64,000 nucleotides of DNA, from NCBI RefSeq assembly GCF_030209475.1, contig NZ_JARVRW010000002.1, positions 496,001 to 560,000 on the forward strand. The letters run 5' to 3'. Origin of the DNA: Microbacterium sp. lyk4-40-TSB-66. GTDB taxonomy: Bacteria > Actinomycetota > Actinomycetes > Actinomycetales > Microbacteriaceae. A program made the translations under genes and the position numbers. The notes beneath the pieces are model-generated. The model saw only the letters and a program-made list of their open reading frames with translations, did not search any database and was not told the DNA's origin. Positions 24,977 to 34,568 of the stretch are shown piece by piece; position 1 is the first letter of the stretch, and every line of letters begins with the position of its first letter.

Positions 24977-27034
24977 GTGATCACCGATCTGCCGTTCGAG
25001 AGCGTCTACCGGCACGGGTTCGCGCGCGTGGCCGCGTGCACGATCCCCGTCGCGGTCGCCGACCCCGCCACCAACGCCGAGGCCGTGCTCGACTCCGCCC
25101 GTGCGTGCGATGCCGAGGGCGTCGCGGTCGCGGTGTTCCCCGAGCTCTGTCTCACGGGCTACGCGATCGACGACCTCGTCATGCAGGACGCTCTTCTCGA
25201 CGCCGTCGAGGGGGCCCTTTCGCGCCTGGTCGCGGCATCCGCTGATCTGCTTCCGGTGCTGCTGGTCGGGGCGCCGCTCCGGCACGGCAACAGGCTCTTC
25301 AACTGCGCCGTGGTCATCCATCGCGGCCGCATCCTCGGCGTCGCGCCCAAGGCGTATCTCCCGACGTACCGCGAGTTCTACGAACAGCGCTGGTACGCCC
25401 GCGGCGACGATCAGGCGGGGCAGCACATCCTCGTCGCCGGCGAGACGGTGCCGTTCGGGCCCGATCTGCTCTTCGACGCCGTGGACGTCCCCGGACTGAC
25501 CCTGCATGCCGAGGTGTGCGAAGACGTCTGGGTGCCGATCCCTCCGTCTTCCGGCGCCGCGCTCGCGGGCGCGACGGTGCTCGCGAACCTGTCGGGAAGC
25601 CCCATCACCATCGGTCGCGCCGACGATCGCACCCTGCTCTCGCAATCGCAGTCCCTGCGCTGCCTCGCCGCGTACGTCTACGCCGCCGCCGGTCAGGGCG
25701 AGTCGACGAACGACGTCTCGTGGGACGGCCAGACCATGATCCACGAGGGCGGGCAGCTCCTCGCCACGACCGAGCGGTTCCCCGACGGTCCGCGCCGCAG
25801 CGTGGCCGACGTCGACCTCGACCGGCTCCGGCAGGACCGCATCCGCCAGGGCACCTTCGACGACAACCGCCGTACGACGGCACCCGCCTTCCGCACCGTG
25901 TCGTTCGAGCTCGCACCCCCCGCGGGTGACATCGGTCTGCGCCGGACGCTCGACCGCTTCCCCTTCGTCCCCGACGATCCCGCACGGCTCGCGCAGGACT
26001 GCTACGAAGCGTTCAACATCCAGGTGTCAGGGCTCGTGCAGCGCCTCCGCGCCATCGGCGACCCGAAGCCCGTCCTCGGCGTCAGCGGCGGCCTCGACTC
26101 CACCCATGCGCTGCTGGTGATCGCCCGGGCCATGGATCGCATGGGGCGCCCGCGCAGCGACATCCTCACCTACACGCTCCCCGGGTTCGCAACCAGCGAG
26201 AAGACCAAGCGCAACGCGATCGCCCTGGCCGAGGCCGTCGGGGCCTCGATCGAGGAGATCGACATCCGCCCGGCGGCATCCGAGATGCTCGCACGCATGG
26301 GGCACCCCTTCGCGTCGGGTGAGCCGGTGCACGACGTCACGTTCGAGAACGTGCAGGCGGGACTGCGCACCGATTACCTCTTCCGCCTCGCCAACAAGAA
26401 CGGCGGCATCGTCGTCGGCACGGGAGACCTGTCCGAGATCGCCCTCGGCTGGTCGACCTACGGCGTCGGCGACCAGATGAGCCACTACTCGGTGAACCCC
26501 GGCGTGCCCAAAACCCTCATCCAGCACGTCATCCGGTGGGTCATCTCGGCGGGCGAGCTGAGTGCGGCGACCGTCGAAGTACTTCAGGCCGTGCTCGACA
26601 CCGAGATCAGCCCCGAACTGGTGCCCGCCGGGCAAGACGGACGCATGCAGTCGACGGAGGACCGCATCGGTCCCTACAACCTGCACGATTTCACGCTCTA
26701 CCACGTCCTGCGCTTCGGCTTCCGTCCGTCGAAGATCGCCTTCCTCGCCGCCCACGCCTGGTCGGATCCGGATGCCGGGACCTGGCCCCCGGGCTATCCC
26801 GAGGGTGAACGGCCGTCGTACGACCTCGTCACCGTGGCCACGTGGCTGGAGGTGTTCCTGCAGCGCTTCTTCGGCTTCGCGCAGTTCAAGCGCACGGCGA
26901 TCCCCAACGGACCGAAGGTGTCGCCCGCGGGGTCGCTCTCACCGCGCGGCGATTGGCGCGCGCCCTCCGACGGCAACGCGCGCGTGTGGCTGGCCGATCT
27001 GCACGCAGCGGTGCCGGAAGCGTTCGCGGACTGA
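24977..27034 (+). CDS. nadE: Glutamine-dependent NAD(+) synthetase
   Basis: 685 residues, GTG start. The N-terminal nitrilase-type glutaminase has the Glu56 / Lys125 / Cys181 triad (FPELCLTG, APKAYLPTYREFYEQRW, AEVCEDVW). The C-terminal synthetase has the ATP loop LGVSGGLDSTHA near residue 372 and the later VVGTGDLSEIALGWSTYGVGD segment. Ammonia released in the first domain amidates NaAD in the second to make NAD+. This two-domain form is typical of actinobacteria. It is apparently monocistronic, with its start 122 nt from the divergent nuclease gene. Confidence 0.97.
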   Translation: MITDLPFESVYRHGFARVAACTIPVAVADPATNAEAVLDSARACDAEGVAVAVFPELCLTGYAIDDLVMQDALLDAVEGALSRLVAASADLLPVLLVGAPLRHGNRLFNCAVVIHRGRILGVAPKAYLPTYREFYEQRWYARGDDQAGQHILVAGETVPFGPDLLFDAVDVPGLTLHAEVCEDVWVPIPPSSGAALAGATVLANLSGSPITIGRADDRTLLSQSQSLRCLAAYVYAAAGQGESTNDVSWDGQTMIHEGGQLLATTERFPDGPRRSVADVDLDRLRQDRIRQGTFDDNRRTTAPAFRTVSFELAPPAGDIGLRRTLDRFPFVPDDPARLAQDCYEAFNIQVSGLVQRLRAIGDPKPVLGVSGGLDSTHALLVIARAMDRMGRPRSDILTYTLPGFATSEKTKRNAIALAEAVGASIEEIDIRPAASEMLARMGHPFASGEPVHDVTFENVQAGLRTDYLFRLANKNGGIVVGTGDLSEIALGWSTYGVGDQMSHYSVNPGVPKTLIQHVIRWVISAGELSAATVEVLQAVLDTEISPELVPAGQDGRMQSTEDRIGPYNLHDFTLYHVLRFGFRPSKIAFLAAHAWSDPDAGTWPPGYPEGERPSYDLVTVATWLEVFLQRFFGFAQFKRTAIPNGPKVSPAGSLSPRGDWRAPSDGNARVWLADLHAAVPEAFAD

Positions 27035-27064
27035 GCCGGTCGCGGCCGGCCCTCCGTCCCCGCC

Positions 27065-27562
27065 CTACCAGCCCATCGAGCCCGGCACGCCCTTGAAGGG
27101 CCCCGCGAGGTCGGCTGTCACCCACCCGCCGTAGAAGCCACCGGGCTGGGGTTCGACGGTCTCTCCCCCGAGGATGACGGCATCCATCGGACCCGCGTAC
27201 ACGGCGACGCGGTCGTCCAGGACCTCGTAGCCGGGCATGGGGCGGGGGTAGTTCCACGCGGCCCGCTCGGCAACCGCTCCCCCGCCGCCGTGCACGTCGA
27301 AGTACCGCGCCGCCCCCTTGAATTCGCAGAACGATGCGCCCTGCCCGAGCGTCAACGGGACGGTGAACGCCGCGATCGGCACGTAATACACCGGGGGGTG
27401 GCTCGTCTCGAGGACGCGGACGACGTCGTCGGTGTCGACGATTCGCGTACCCCCGAAGTCGATCTGCACGCGCCGTCGCTCGCGCTCCACGCGCGGCGGG
27501 CGGGGGTAGTCCCACACCGATTCCTGGCCGGGACGAATGGGGTCGGGAACAGGGCGCGCCAT
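27065..27562 (-). CDS. DUF427 domain protein
   Basis: 165 residues. Paired DUF427 hallmarks are present: ESVWDYPRPPRVE, VLETSHPPVYYVP, FCEFKGAARYFDV, AAWNYPRPMPGYE and the C-terminal GGFYGGWVTADLAGPFKG. DUF427 forms a small beta-rich (tent-like) fold of unknown biochemical function and is very common in actinobacteria. It is convergent with nadE, 30 nt away. Nothing in the context suggests a pathway. Confidence 0.9.
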   Translation of the reverse strand: MARPVPDPIRPGQESVWDYPRPPRVERERRRVQIDFGGTRIVDTDDVVRVLETSHPPVYYVPIAAFTVPLTLGQGASFCEFKGAARYFDVHGGGGAVAERAAWNYPRPMPGYEVLDDRVAVYAGPMDAVILGGETVEPQPGGFYGGWVTADLAGPFKGVPGSMGW

Positions 27563-27686
27563 GCGTCTACGCTACGCCGGGTCGGCACCCCGGGGGTCGC
27601 CCGCTCCTTGACGACGGGCGCACCGACGGGGGACGGCCGCACAGGGTCCCCACGGGTTTTCGATAACCTGGGGCGAAGGGGGCAGC

Positions 27687-27884
27687 GTGAGCGAGCAGAG
27701 AATGACGACCGACGGTCGTCGGTACCGCGTCTATCAGATCGTCGGCATCGTGGTGGCCGTCCTGTTCCTGGCCCTCGGCGTCGCTGCCTTCCTCTCCGGC
27801 GGCGGCCCCATCATCGCCGCCATCGCCGTCATCGGAGGTCTCGCCGTGCTGATCGTCTCGATCGTGATGATGGTGCGCTCGTGA
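27687..27884 (+). CDS. Small two-helix membrane protein
   Basis: 65 residues from a GTG preceded by GAAGGGGG. A short basic cytosolic start is followed by two hydrophobic helices (about 18-38 and 42-63) separated by SGGG. I recognise no family. The last codons overlap the start of a second small membrane ORF in a GTGA arrangement, so the two are probably made together. Confidence 0.7.
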   Translation: MSEQRMTTDGRRYRVYQIVGIVVAVLFLALGVAAFLSGGGPIIAAIAVIGGLAVLIVSIVMMVRS

Positions 27885-28015
27885 GCGCCCCGGGTGAGGA
27901 CGGCGGCAAGAAGAAGTACCCGCCCGGCACGGTCGTCATCTGGATCGCGGGCGCCGGCATCGGTCTCTGGCTCCTGGTCAGCGGGCTCATCGGCATCCTG
28001 TCCGGCGGGAGCTGA
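27881..28015 (+). CDS. Small single-helix membrane protein
   Basis: 44 residues, shorter than usual gene thresholds. It starts at a GTG overlapping the previous stop by 4 nt. VSAPGEDGGKKKYPPGTVV leads into one hydrophobic helix ending GGS. The coupled start and the positively charged KKKYPPG before the helix argue that it is real. Function is unknown; it may pair with the upstream small membrane protein. Confidence 0.6.
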   Translation: MSAPGEDGGKKKYPPGTVVIWIAGAGIGLWLLVSGLIGILSGGS

Positions 28016-28092
28016 TCCGGCGCGTCACGGGAATGCCCACGGGCGAGGGTCGTTGTCACCAGGGTCAGCGAATCCCCCTTCGAAAGGACATC

Positions 28093-29037
28093 ATGACGCG
28101 CATCGGTCGCAGCGACCTCGACATCTTCCCCCTCTCGCTCGGCGGCAACGTCTTCGGCTGGACGGCTGATCGCGATACGTCGTTCGCGGTCCTCGACGCC
28201 TTCCGCGACGGGGGCGGCGATTTCATCGACACCGCCGACGGCTACAGTGCGTGGGTCCCCGGCAACTCCGGCGGTGAGAGCGAGACCCTCATCGGAGAGT
28301 GGCTCGCGTCGCGCAAGCCCTCCGACGTCGTCATCGCGACGAAGGTCAGCACGCACCCCGACTTCCGCGGTCTGTCCGCCGCGAACGTGCGGGCCGCCGC
28401 CGAGGCGTCGCTGAAGCGTCTCGGCGTCGAGACGATCGACCTGTACTACGCCCACTTCGACGACGCCGACACTCCCCTCGAGGAGACCGTCACCGCTTTC
28501 GCCGATCTCGTCCGCGACGGGCTCGTACGCTACGTGGCCGTCTCGAACTACACCGCCGAGCGCATCCGCGAGTGGGTGTCGCTCGCGAAGGCCGCGGGTG
28601 CCGACCTCCCCGTCGCCGTGCAGCCGCATTACAACCTCGTGCACCGCACCGAGATCGAGCGGGATATCGTGCCCGTCGCCGAAGAGTTCGGCATGTCGCT
28701 CGTGCCGTACTCCGCGTTGGCGAGTGGGTTCCTGACCGGCAAGTATCGTTCGTCGGATGCCACCGGCGCCTCGCCGCGGGCCGGCGGAGCGGCCAAGCTC
28801 GCCACTCCCGCGGGCCTCGCCCTCATCGATGCACTCGAAGACGTCGGCTCCGCGCACGGCGCATCCGTCGCCACGACCGCTCTGGCGTGGCTGCGAACCC
28901 AGCCGACCGTCGCGGCACCCATCGCGAGCGCCTCAAGGGTCGAGCAGGTCGCTGACCTGCTCGCCAGCGCCTCCCTTGACCTGTCGTCGGACGAGATAGC
29001 CCGCCTGTCGCAGGCATCGGAGCCCGCCCAGGCGTGA
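28093..29037 (+). CDS. Aldo/keto reductase
   Basis: 314 residues; AAAGGA precedes the ATG. The TIM-barrel AKR signature is present: a catalytic Asp-Tyr pair in DFIDTADGYSAW, Lys in VIATKVSTHP, His in YYAHFDDADTP, and the NADPH-binding end PIASASRVEQVADL. It reduces carbonyls with NADPH; the natural substrate is unknown. It resembles the YdhF/Tas-like oxidoreductase group. Two strong hairpins follow the stop. Confidence 0.93.
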   Translation: MTRIGRSDLDIFPLSLGGNVFGWTADRDTSFAVLDAFRDGGGDFIDTADGYSAWVPGNSGGESETLIGEWLASRKPSDVVIATKVSTHPDFRGLSAANVRAAAEASLKRLGVETIDLYYAHFDDADTPLEETVTAFADLVRDGLVRYVAVSNYTAERIREWVSLAKAAGADLPVAVQPHYNLVHRTEIERDIVPVAEEFGMSLVPYSALASGFLTGKYRSSDATGASPRAGGAAKLATPAGLALIDALEDVGSAHGASVATTALAWLRTQPTVAAPIASASRVEQVADLLASASLDLSSDEIARLSQASEPAQA

Positions 29038-29042
29038 CGGGA

Positions 29043-29101
29043 TCGGACCCCGCTCCGGGGTCCGACCCGCCCATCCGGCTCGACCCGGTGCGGATGGGCG
29101 G
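29043..29101 (+). terminator. Tandem perfect hairpins after the aldo/keto reductase
   Basis: TCGGACCCCG-CTC-CGGGGTCCGA (10 bp, 29043-29065) is followed at once by CCGCCCATCCG ... CGGATGGGCGG (11 bp, 13-nt loop, 29067-29101). They probably insulate the reductase gene from the nucleosidase gene 24 nt downstream. Confidence 0.7.
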
Positions 29102-29124
29102 CGCGGACGGGTGAGAATGGAGGC

Positions 29125-29682
29125 GTGAAGCTCCTCGTCGCCGCCCACGCGTCCGAACTCACCGCCTTCGAGGCGGACATCCCCGGTTTCGACGTCCTAC
29201 TCACCGGGGTGGGCAAGATCCCGGCCGCCTCCGCCCTCACCCGTGCCCTCTGTCAGGGCGAGTACGAGGAGATCGTCGTCGTCGGTACCGCGGGCGCGAT
29301 CGACGACGCGGTCGAAGGCGGCATCTACGACATCGCCGCTGCCATCCAGCACGATGTGAAGGGGCTCGACGGGACCTTCGGTGAGCACGTCTCCCTGCCG
29401 CCGCGTGTCGACACCGGCCACGACGGTCTCATCATCGCGACCGGCGACCACTTCGTCGACGATGCCGAGACTGTCGCCCTGATCCGCGGGCTCGGCGCGC
29501 GCCTGGTCGACATGGAGTCGTACGCGCTCATCTGGGTCGCTCAGCAGTTCGGCGTACCCATCCGTGTTCTGCGCGCCGTCTCGGACCGTGCGCAGGACGG
29601 CGCGACCGAACTCTGGGACGTCGTGGTCGAGCGGTGCAGCCACCAGCTGCGCGACGAACTGCGCACCCGCTACGGCGTCTGA
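29125..29682 (+). CDS. Nucleoside phosphorylase / MTA-SAH nucleosidase-like protein
   Basis: 185 residues, GTG start after AATGGAGGC. It shows the purine-nucleosidase core: LLTGVGKIPAASALTRAL, VVVGTAGAID, and the MTAN-like VDMESYALIWVAQQFGVPIRVLRAVSDRA with the substrate-binding Met-Glu and the late Asp. It is shorter than typical MTA/SAH nucleosidases (about 230). The substrate may be a nucleoside such as MTA, SAH or futalosine; I cannot say which. It is convergent with the MFS gene. Confidence 0.85.
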   Translation: MKLLVAAHASELTAFEADIPGFDVLLTGVGKIPAASALTRALCQGEYEEIVVVGTAGAIDDAVEGGIYDIAAAIQHDVKGLDGTFGEHVSLPPRVDTGHDGLIIATGDHFVDDAETVALIRGLGARLVDMESYALIWVAQQFGVPIRVLRAVSDRAQDGATELWDVVVERCSHQLRDELRTRYGV

Positions 29683-29739
29683 TGGCACGCGCGATCCACC
29701 CGCCCCACGACGCCGCGGAGATCGCTGTTCTGCGCGCGG

Positions 29740-31242
29740 TCAGGGGGTCTGCGACCCCGTCTTCGCGCGCTTGGCCAGGTCGGCCACGCCCACGATGAGC
29801 GCGAGGCCCAGGAAGACACCGACGGTGATCATGCCCGACGCATAGGCGTCGTGATAGAGCACTACCGTGTCATCCACCGTGTCCTGCTCGCGGTAGACCG
29901 TGGCGTAGAACAGCGCCAGGGCGATCGCCGTGCCGACGGCGGTGCCGATGCGCTGACCGAGCTGACCGACGGATCCTGCGACACCGCCGCTTCGCACCGG
30001 GATGTCTGCGAGCGTGAGGGTCTGGTTCGGCGAGATCACGAGGCCTCCCGCGAAGCCGCCGAACGTCATGACGGCGGCCATGGCCCACGGGGTCCATTCG
30101 GAAGGCGTGAACAACGCCACGAGGACCAAGCCCCCGGCCGTGGCGACCATGCCGAGGATGCCCCACACCACGAGCGGGCGCCCCAGGCGGGTGACGAGGT
30201 TGCCCCCGATCCACGAGCTCCACGCCGAGGCGACGGCGAACCCGATCGTCACCATGCCCGCGAACACCGGCTCGAGACCGAGCCCACCCTGGAGGAACAG
30301 CGTCCCCAGCAGGAACATCGCCGGTATCGCCGAGAAGTACGCCGTCGATATCAACACGCCGTTCCGATACGACGCCAGCGAGAAGATCGAGAACGGCATG
30401 AGCGGCATCCGTCCGCGCTCCGCGTAGCGTCGCTCCCAGAACACGAAGGCCGCGGCGAAGACCACGGATGCCACCAGCAACCACCAGCGGTTCGGATTGT
30501 CACCGGGGCTGCCGGTGGTGAACAGGAAGGGCCACATCAGCGCGAGGATCGTGGCCGCGAACAGCACGATGCCCACCGGATCGAGATCGAGACGGCGATG
30601 CGATTTCGTGCGGGTGTCGGGGAGGAGCCAGGCGGCCAGGACGATGACGATGGCGACGAGGGGGATGTTGATCCAGAAGATCAGACGCCACCCGTCGGTT
30701 TCTCCTCCCAGGGCGATCAGGAGGCCGCCGAGGGTCGGTCCGAAGGCGGTGGCGATGCCGATCGTCGCGCCGAACAGCCCGAAGGCGCGACCGCGCTCTT
30801 TGCCCTGGAACAGCTGCTGTACCAACCCCAGCACCTGAGGCATCTGGATGCCGGCGGCCACGCCCTGCAGGAGACGCGCGACCAGCAGCACGGTGGTGTT
30901 CGGGGCGAGGGCGCAGGCCAGGCTCGTCACGAGGAAAAGCGAAAGCCCGACGAGGAACAGCACGCGGCGCGACCGGAGGTCTCCGAGACGCCCAGCCGGC
31001 ACCAGGACCAGGCCGAACGTCAGGATGTAGCCCGATACGACCAGCTGCAACTCGGTGGGCCCCGCGTTCAGCGCAGCCTCGATCGAGGGCAGCGCGACGT
31101 TCACCTTCGTCAGGTCGAGGATGGTCAACGCCGCCACGGCGACCGCCACCCAGTACGCCCGCCACCGGTGCCGCGGCGAGAGATCGATGTCGCGGGTGAT
31201 GGGCGCGGATGTTTTCGAGGGGGTGGGGGACTGATCAGGCAT
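29740..31242 (-). CDS. MFS drug exporter, DHA2 (EmrB/QacA) family
   Basis: 500 residues with about 14 hydrophobic helices, the DHA2 count. Motif A is seen as LVPAGRLGDLRSRRVLF and the antiporter-type motif as FGPTLGGLLIALGG. Such proteins exchange toxic organic compounds for protons. No adjacent TetR/MarR-type regulator is present to hint at the inducer. It is apparently monocistronic. Confidence 0.92.
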   Translation of the reverse strand: MPDQSPTPSKTSAPITRDIDLSPRHRWRAYWVAVAVAALTILDLTKVNVALPSIEAALNAGPTELQLVVSGYILTFGLVLVPAGRLGDLRSRRVLFLVGLSLFLVTSLACALAPNTTVLLVARLLQGVAAGIQMPQVLGLVQQLFQGKERGRAFGLFGATIGIATAFGPTLGGLLIALGGETDGWRLIFWINIPLVAIVIVLAAWLLPDTRTKSHRRLDLDPVGIVLFAATILALMWPFLFTTGSPGDNPNRWWLLVASVVFAAAFVFWERRYAERGRMPLMPFSIFSLASYRNGVLISTAYFSAIPAMFLLGTLFLQGGLGLEPVFAGMVTIGFAVASAWSSWIGGNLVTRLGRPLVVWGILGMVATAGGLVLVALFTPSEWTPWAMAAVMTFGGFAGGLVISPNQTLTLADIPVRSGGVAGSVGQLGQRIGTAVGTAIALALFYATVYREQDTVDDTVVLYHDAYASGMITVGVFLGLALIVGVADLAKRAKTGSQTP

Positions 31243-31337
31243 CGTGAGGGACGCTACTCCGGGCCCCCGACATCACCCTCGGGCTTGCGCTCGACGGTCG
31301 GCGGCGCCTCGTCGCGCCGCGCGCGTGTTGCCCGGGG

Positions 31338-31520
31338 TCAGTCGACCTCGCGACGGGCGAACACCGCACGCAGCACGAAGAAGACGATCAGCGCGACCAC
31401 GGCCACCGCGATCAGCCGGAAGGCGAAGGCGATCAGCGAGAACAGGATGTTCACCAGCACCCAGGCGATGATCACGGCGACGACGACGCCGACGATGGTC
31501 CACAGTGTGCTCTTGCGCAT
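31338..31520 (-). CDS. Small hydrophobic membrane protein
   Basis: 60 residues. MRKSTLWTIVG, one long or two close hydrophobic helices (about 7-50), and a basic ARREVD end. There is no recognisable family. It lies upstream of the MFS gene on the same strand and downstream of sbcC, 33 nt away. Confidence 0.65.
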   Translation of the reverse strand: MRKSTLWTIVGVVVAVIIAWVLVNILFSLIAFAFRLIAVAVVALIVFFVLRAVFARREVD

Positions 31521-31553
31521 GCGACAAGCCTAAACGCGATGCCCGGCCCAGGG

Positions 31554-34500
31554 TCAGCCGCGGGCGAGCACCACGCCGTGACGGATCACGCTCGGGCCCC
31601 GCGGCGTCGCGGTGACCTGCAGCTGCGCCGGCAGCTGATCTTTCATCGAGGCCACGTGGCTGATGACGCCCACTGTGCGGCCACCCTGTCGCAACTCGTC
31701 GAGCGTGCGCATGGCGAGGTCGAGGGTGTCGTCGTCGAGCGAACCGAAACCTTCGTCGATGAACAGCGTGTCGAGACGGAGTCCTCCGGCGCGAGCGGTG
31801 ACGACCTCGGCGAGCCCGAGGGCGAGGGCGAGGGAGGTGAGGAAGGTCTCGCCGCCGGACAGCGACTGCGGCGGGCGACACTGTCCGGTGAAGGCGTCCA
31901 TGATCTCGAGGCCGAGGCCGCTGGCGGCGCCTCGCGCGGCGAGCGCGTCGGTGTGCTGCAGACGATAGCGTCCGGCCGACATGTGTTCGAGACGCAGATT
32001 CGCCGCGGTCACGATCTCTTCGAGCTCTGCCGCGAGCACGAAGGTCTCGAGCGTCATGCGGCGTGTGTTCGGAGCACGACCGGCGACCGTGTCGGCGAGG
32101 CGGGCGACGACGGCGTGCTCATCCGCCAGGCTCGCGACAGCCGCGTGTCCGGCGTCGGCGCGCTGGGCGAGGGATCGCAGCCGTTCGGCGAGCGCGTGAG
32201 CTCCGGCGTGGGCGGCGGCGATCATCTGCACGGCTTCGCGAGCCGATGCCACCTCGGCGACGACGGGTGCCAGATCGATCGGTTCGTCCCCGGCATCGAC
32301 GAGCAGGAGTTCGAGGTCGAGCAGTCGCCTCCGCGTCGCGGCGAGCGCCGCGTCATGCTCGGCGGCTGTCGTATCGAGGCTCCGGCGATGCGCGGCGGAT
32401 CGCAGCGCCGCGGTGACCGCCGCCACATCGGCGAAGGAGCTGTCGGCGACGAGAGCGGCGAGGACGCCGTCGGCGTCGCGGCGAGCATCGCGCGCCGAGG
32501 CGACCGCTGCCCGCGCCGACGTGAGGTGTCGTACGGCGTCGCGTCGCGTGCGGAGATCGTCCTGTCGGGCGGCGACCGTGTCGAAGCCACCACGGGCGGC
32601 GTCGACCTCGCCGCCGAGCGCCTCGGCACGCTGCTGGGCGAGGGCGAGGTCTTGCCGAGCGACGGCGAGCTCCGTCCCCAGCGTGTCGAGGCGACGGGCG
32701 ATGGTGGCGTCGAGGTCGGCCGCGCGGTTGCGATCATCCCGGACCCGGTCGTACTCGTCGACGTCGGCCGACGCGGCGACGAGGGAATCATCGGCCGTCG
32801 CGAGACGCGCCTCCAAGACCTCGACGCTTTCACCGCCGGCGAGGGCAGCGGCCAGGGCGTGCGCGTCACGGGCCACCCGGGCGGCGTCGGAAGCGAGCCG
32901 GTCGGCCTCGACGGCGGCGTTCTTACGGTCCTCTGCGGCGACGAGGTCGGCGTCGCTCACGGGAGCGTCGGAACCGCGAGCGGGGTGCGGATGCTCGTGC
33001 GCACCGCACACCGCGCAGGGCTCGCCGTCGACCAGATCGTTCGCCAGTTCGACCGCGGCGCCTGATAGGCGGCGGCGCAGGAGCGTCGTCCACGCGTCGA
33101 TCGCCCGGTGCAGGTCGTCGGCTCGCACCAGCGAGGCGAGGTCGGCCTGATCGCGCTGATCGAGCAGGCGGGCCGCCTCTCGCGCGGCGTCGAGACGCCG
33201 CGCCGTCTCGTTGCGAAGCGCGAGGGCGGCGTCGCGTCGTGCGTCGGCACCGGCCAGCTCGGCGATGCGGTCGTCGAGGGCGCGAAGCATGTCGGGGAGC
33301 TCGAGGCGTTCGACCGCGAGCTTCTGCCGCTCGGCGTCGACGGTGTCGACACGCGCCCGAAGGCGGCCCACCTCACGGTCGAGAGCGGCGAGTTCACGCT
33401 CGATCGTCAGCGCGGCTTCTCCGCGCGACAGGAGAGCGGTCAGCGCATCGTCGCGCTCAGCCAGGCCGGCCTCGTCCGCGAGCACCTCATCACGGGCTCG
33501 CACCCGATCTTCGGCGTCGGCGAGCCTCTCGTCGGCGAGGGCGCTCGCACGGCGGGCGGCCTCAGCGGCCTCGATCGCGGGGCGGAGGTCTTCGGCGCCG
33601 GCAGCGGCTTCGGCTTCACGGCGGATGGCGGCGACCGCCTCGGCCTCGGCCTCGAGGACCGCGAGCCTCTCGCGCTCTCGAAGTCGTTCGCGCTGTCGCT
33701 CGGCCAGCGAACGCGCTTCGCGCTCGGCGACCAGGGCGGCGTCGAGCCGGGCGTCGACGGCCTGGTTCTCGCGAGCGAGTGTGTCGACCCGGTAATCGGC
33801 GCGCTCGACCGCCCGGACGACCAGCGCGAGCCGCTCGGAGACGCCGCGGACGACTCCCTCGTCGCTCCGGGTCGAGCCGTCGTGCTCGCGCTGGTCGAGC
33901 TCGCCGACCAGGCGCTCGGCCTCGTCGAGGAGGGTCGCCACCTCGACGCCCTCGGCGGCCAGACGCTCGCTCGCGCGCTTTCGGCGCTCATCGAGATCGG
34001 CGGCGTACTGCTCGAAGGACCGCGTGCCGAACAGGGTGCGCAGCAGAGTCAGTCGCTCGTCGTTCTTCGCCAGGAGGAAGCGGGCGAAACGGTTCTGCGC
34101 CAGCAGGATGACCTGCAGGAACTGCTGCTGGGTGAGACCGAGGATCTCGTCGAGGCGAGCCCCCACGTCCACCGGCCGCGCCGCGACCCCCGTCCAGCCC
34201 TCGGGCGCGAGTATCTCCAGCAGAGCTCGGTGCGGTTCTCTGGTCGTCCCGCCGCCGCGACGCTTCGGCCGCTCGAACTCCGGCGATCGCGTGACGCGCC
34301 AGCGTTCGCCCTCGGCACTGAACTCCAGCGTGACGCGGGTCGGGTCGTCGGGACCGCAATGGTCGCTCCGCAGGCGCCGCTCCGCTCCGTCGTAGCGCGG
34401 AACACCCCCGTACAGGGCGTAGCAGACACCGTCGAGCACGCTGGATTTGCCCGCGCCGGTGCGGCCGGTGATGAGGAAGATGCCGTCGTCGGCGAAGGCG

Positions 34501-34568
34501 TCGAAGTCGACCTCCTGCGCGTCGAGGAACGGTCCGAAACCCTCGAGTTCGAGGCGGTGCAGCTTCAT
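31554..34568 (-). CDS. sbcC: SbcC, SMC-like ATPase of the SbcCD nuclease
   Basis: 1004 residues. Walker A GRTGAGKSSVLDG (near 32-44) and the C-terminal SLSGGETFLTSLALALGLAEVV and FIDEGFGSLDDDTL form the ABC head. Between them two long Ala/Arg/Glu-rich coiled-coil arms meet at a zinc hook CAVC near residues 518-521. With SbcD it opens hairpin DNA and processes blocked double-strand ends. Its ATG overlaps the sbcD stop by 4 nt. Length is usual for actinobacterial SbcC. Confidence 0.97.
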   Translation of the reverse strand: MKLHRLELEGFGPFLDAQEVDFDAFADDGIFLITGRTGAGKSSVLDGVCYALYGGVPRYDGAERRLRSDHCGPDDPTRVTLEFSAEGERWRVTRSPEFERPKRRGGGTTREPHRALLEILAPEGWTGVAARPVDVGARLDEILGLTQQQFLQVILLAQNRFARFLLAKNDERLTLLRTLFGTRSFEQYAADLDERRKRASERLAAEGVEVATLLDEAERLVGELDQREHDGSTRSDEGVVRGVSERLALVVRAVERADYRVDTLARENQAVDARLDAALVAEREARSLAERQRERLRERERLAVLEAEAEAVAAIRREAEAAAGAEDLRPAIEAAEAARRASALADERLADAEDRVRARDEVLADEAGLAERDDALTALLSRGEAALTIERELAALDREVGRLRARVDTVDAERQKLAVERLELPDMLRALDDRIAELAGADARRDAALALRNETARRLDAAREAARLLDQRDQADLASLVRADDLHRAIDAWTTLLRRRLSGAAVELANDLVDGEPCAVCGAHEHPHPARGSDAPVSDADLVAAEDRKNAAVEADRLASDAARVARDAHALAAALAGGESVEVLEARLATADDSLVAASADVDEYDRVRDDRNRAADLDATIARRLDTLGTELAVARQDLALAQQRAEALGGEVDAARGGFDTVAARQDDLRTRRDAVRHLTSARAAVASARDARRDADGVLAALVADSSFADVAAVTAALRSAAHRRSLDTTAAEHDAALAATRRRLLDLELLLVDAGDEPIDLAPVVAEVASAREAVQMIAAAHAGAHALAERLRSLAQRADAGHAAVASLADEHAVVARLADTVAGRAPNTRRMTLETFVLAAELEEIVTAANLRLEHMSAGRYRLQHTDALAARGAASGLGLEIMDAFTGQCRPPQSLSGGETFLTSLALALGLAEVVTARAGGLRLDTLFIDEGFGSLDDDTLDLAMRTLDELRQGGRTVGVISHVASMKDQLPAQLQVTATPRGPSVIRHGVVLARG

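Noticed and set aside
22053..24980. 975-codon antisense ORF over the nuclease-helicase gene
   Set aside because: Composition is Arg/Val/Gly-rich without motifs, while the opposite strand carries three enzyme signatures.
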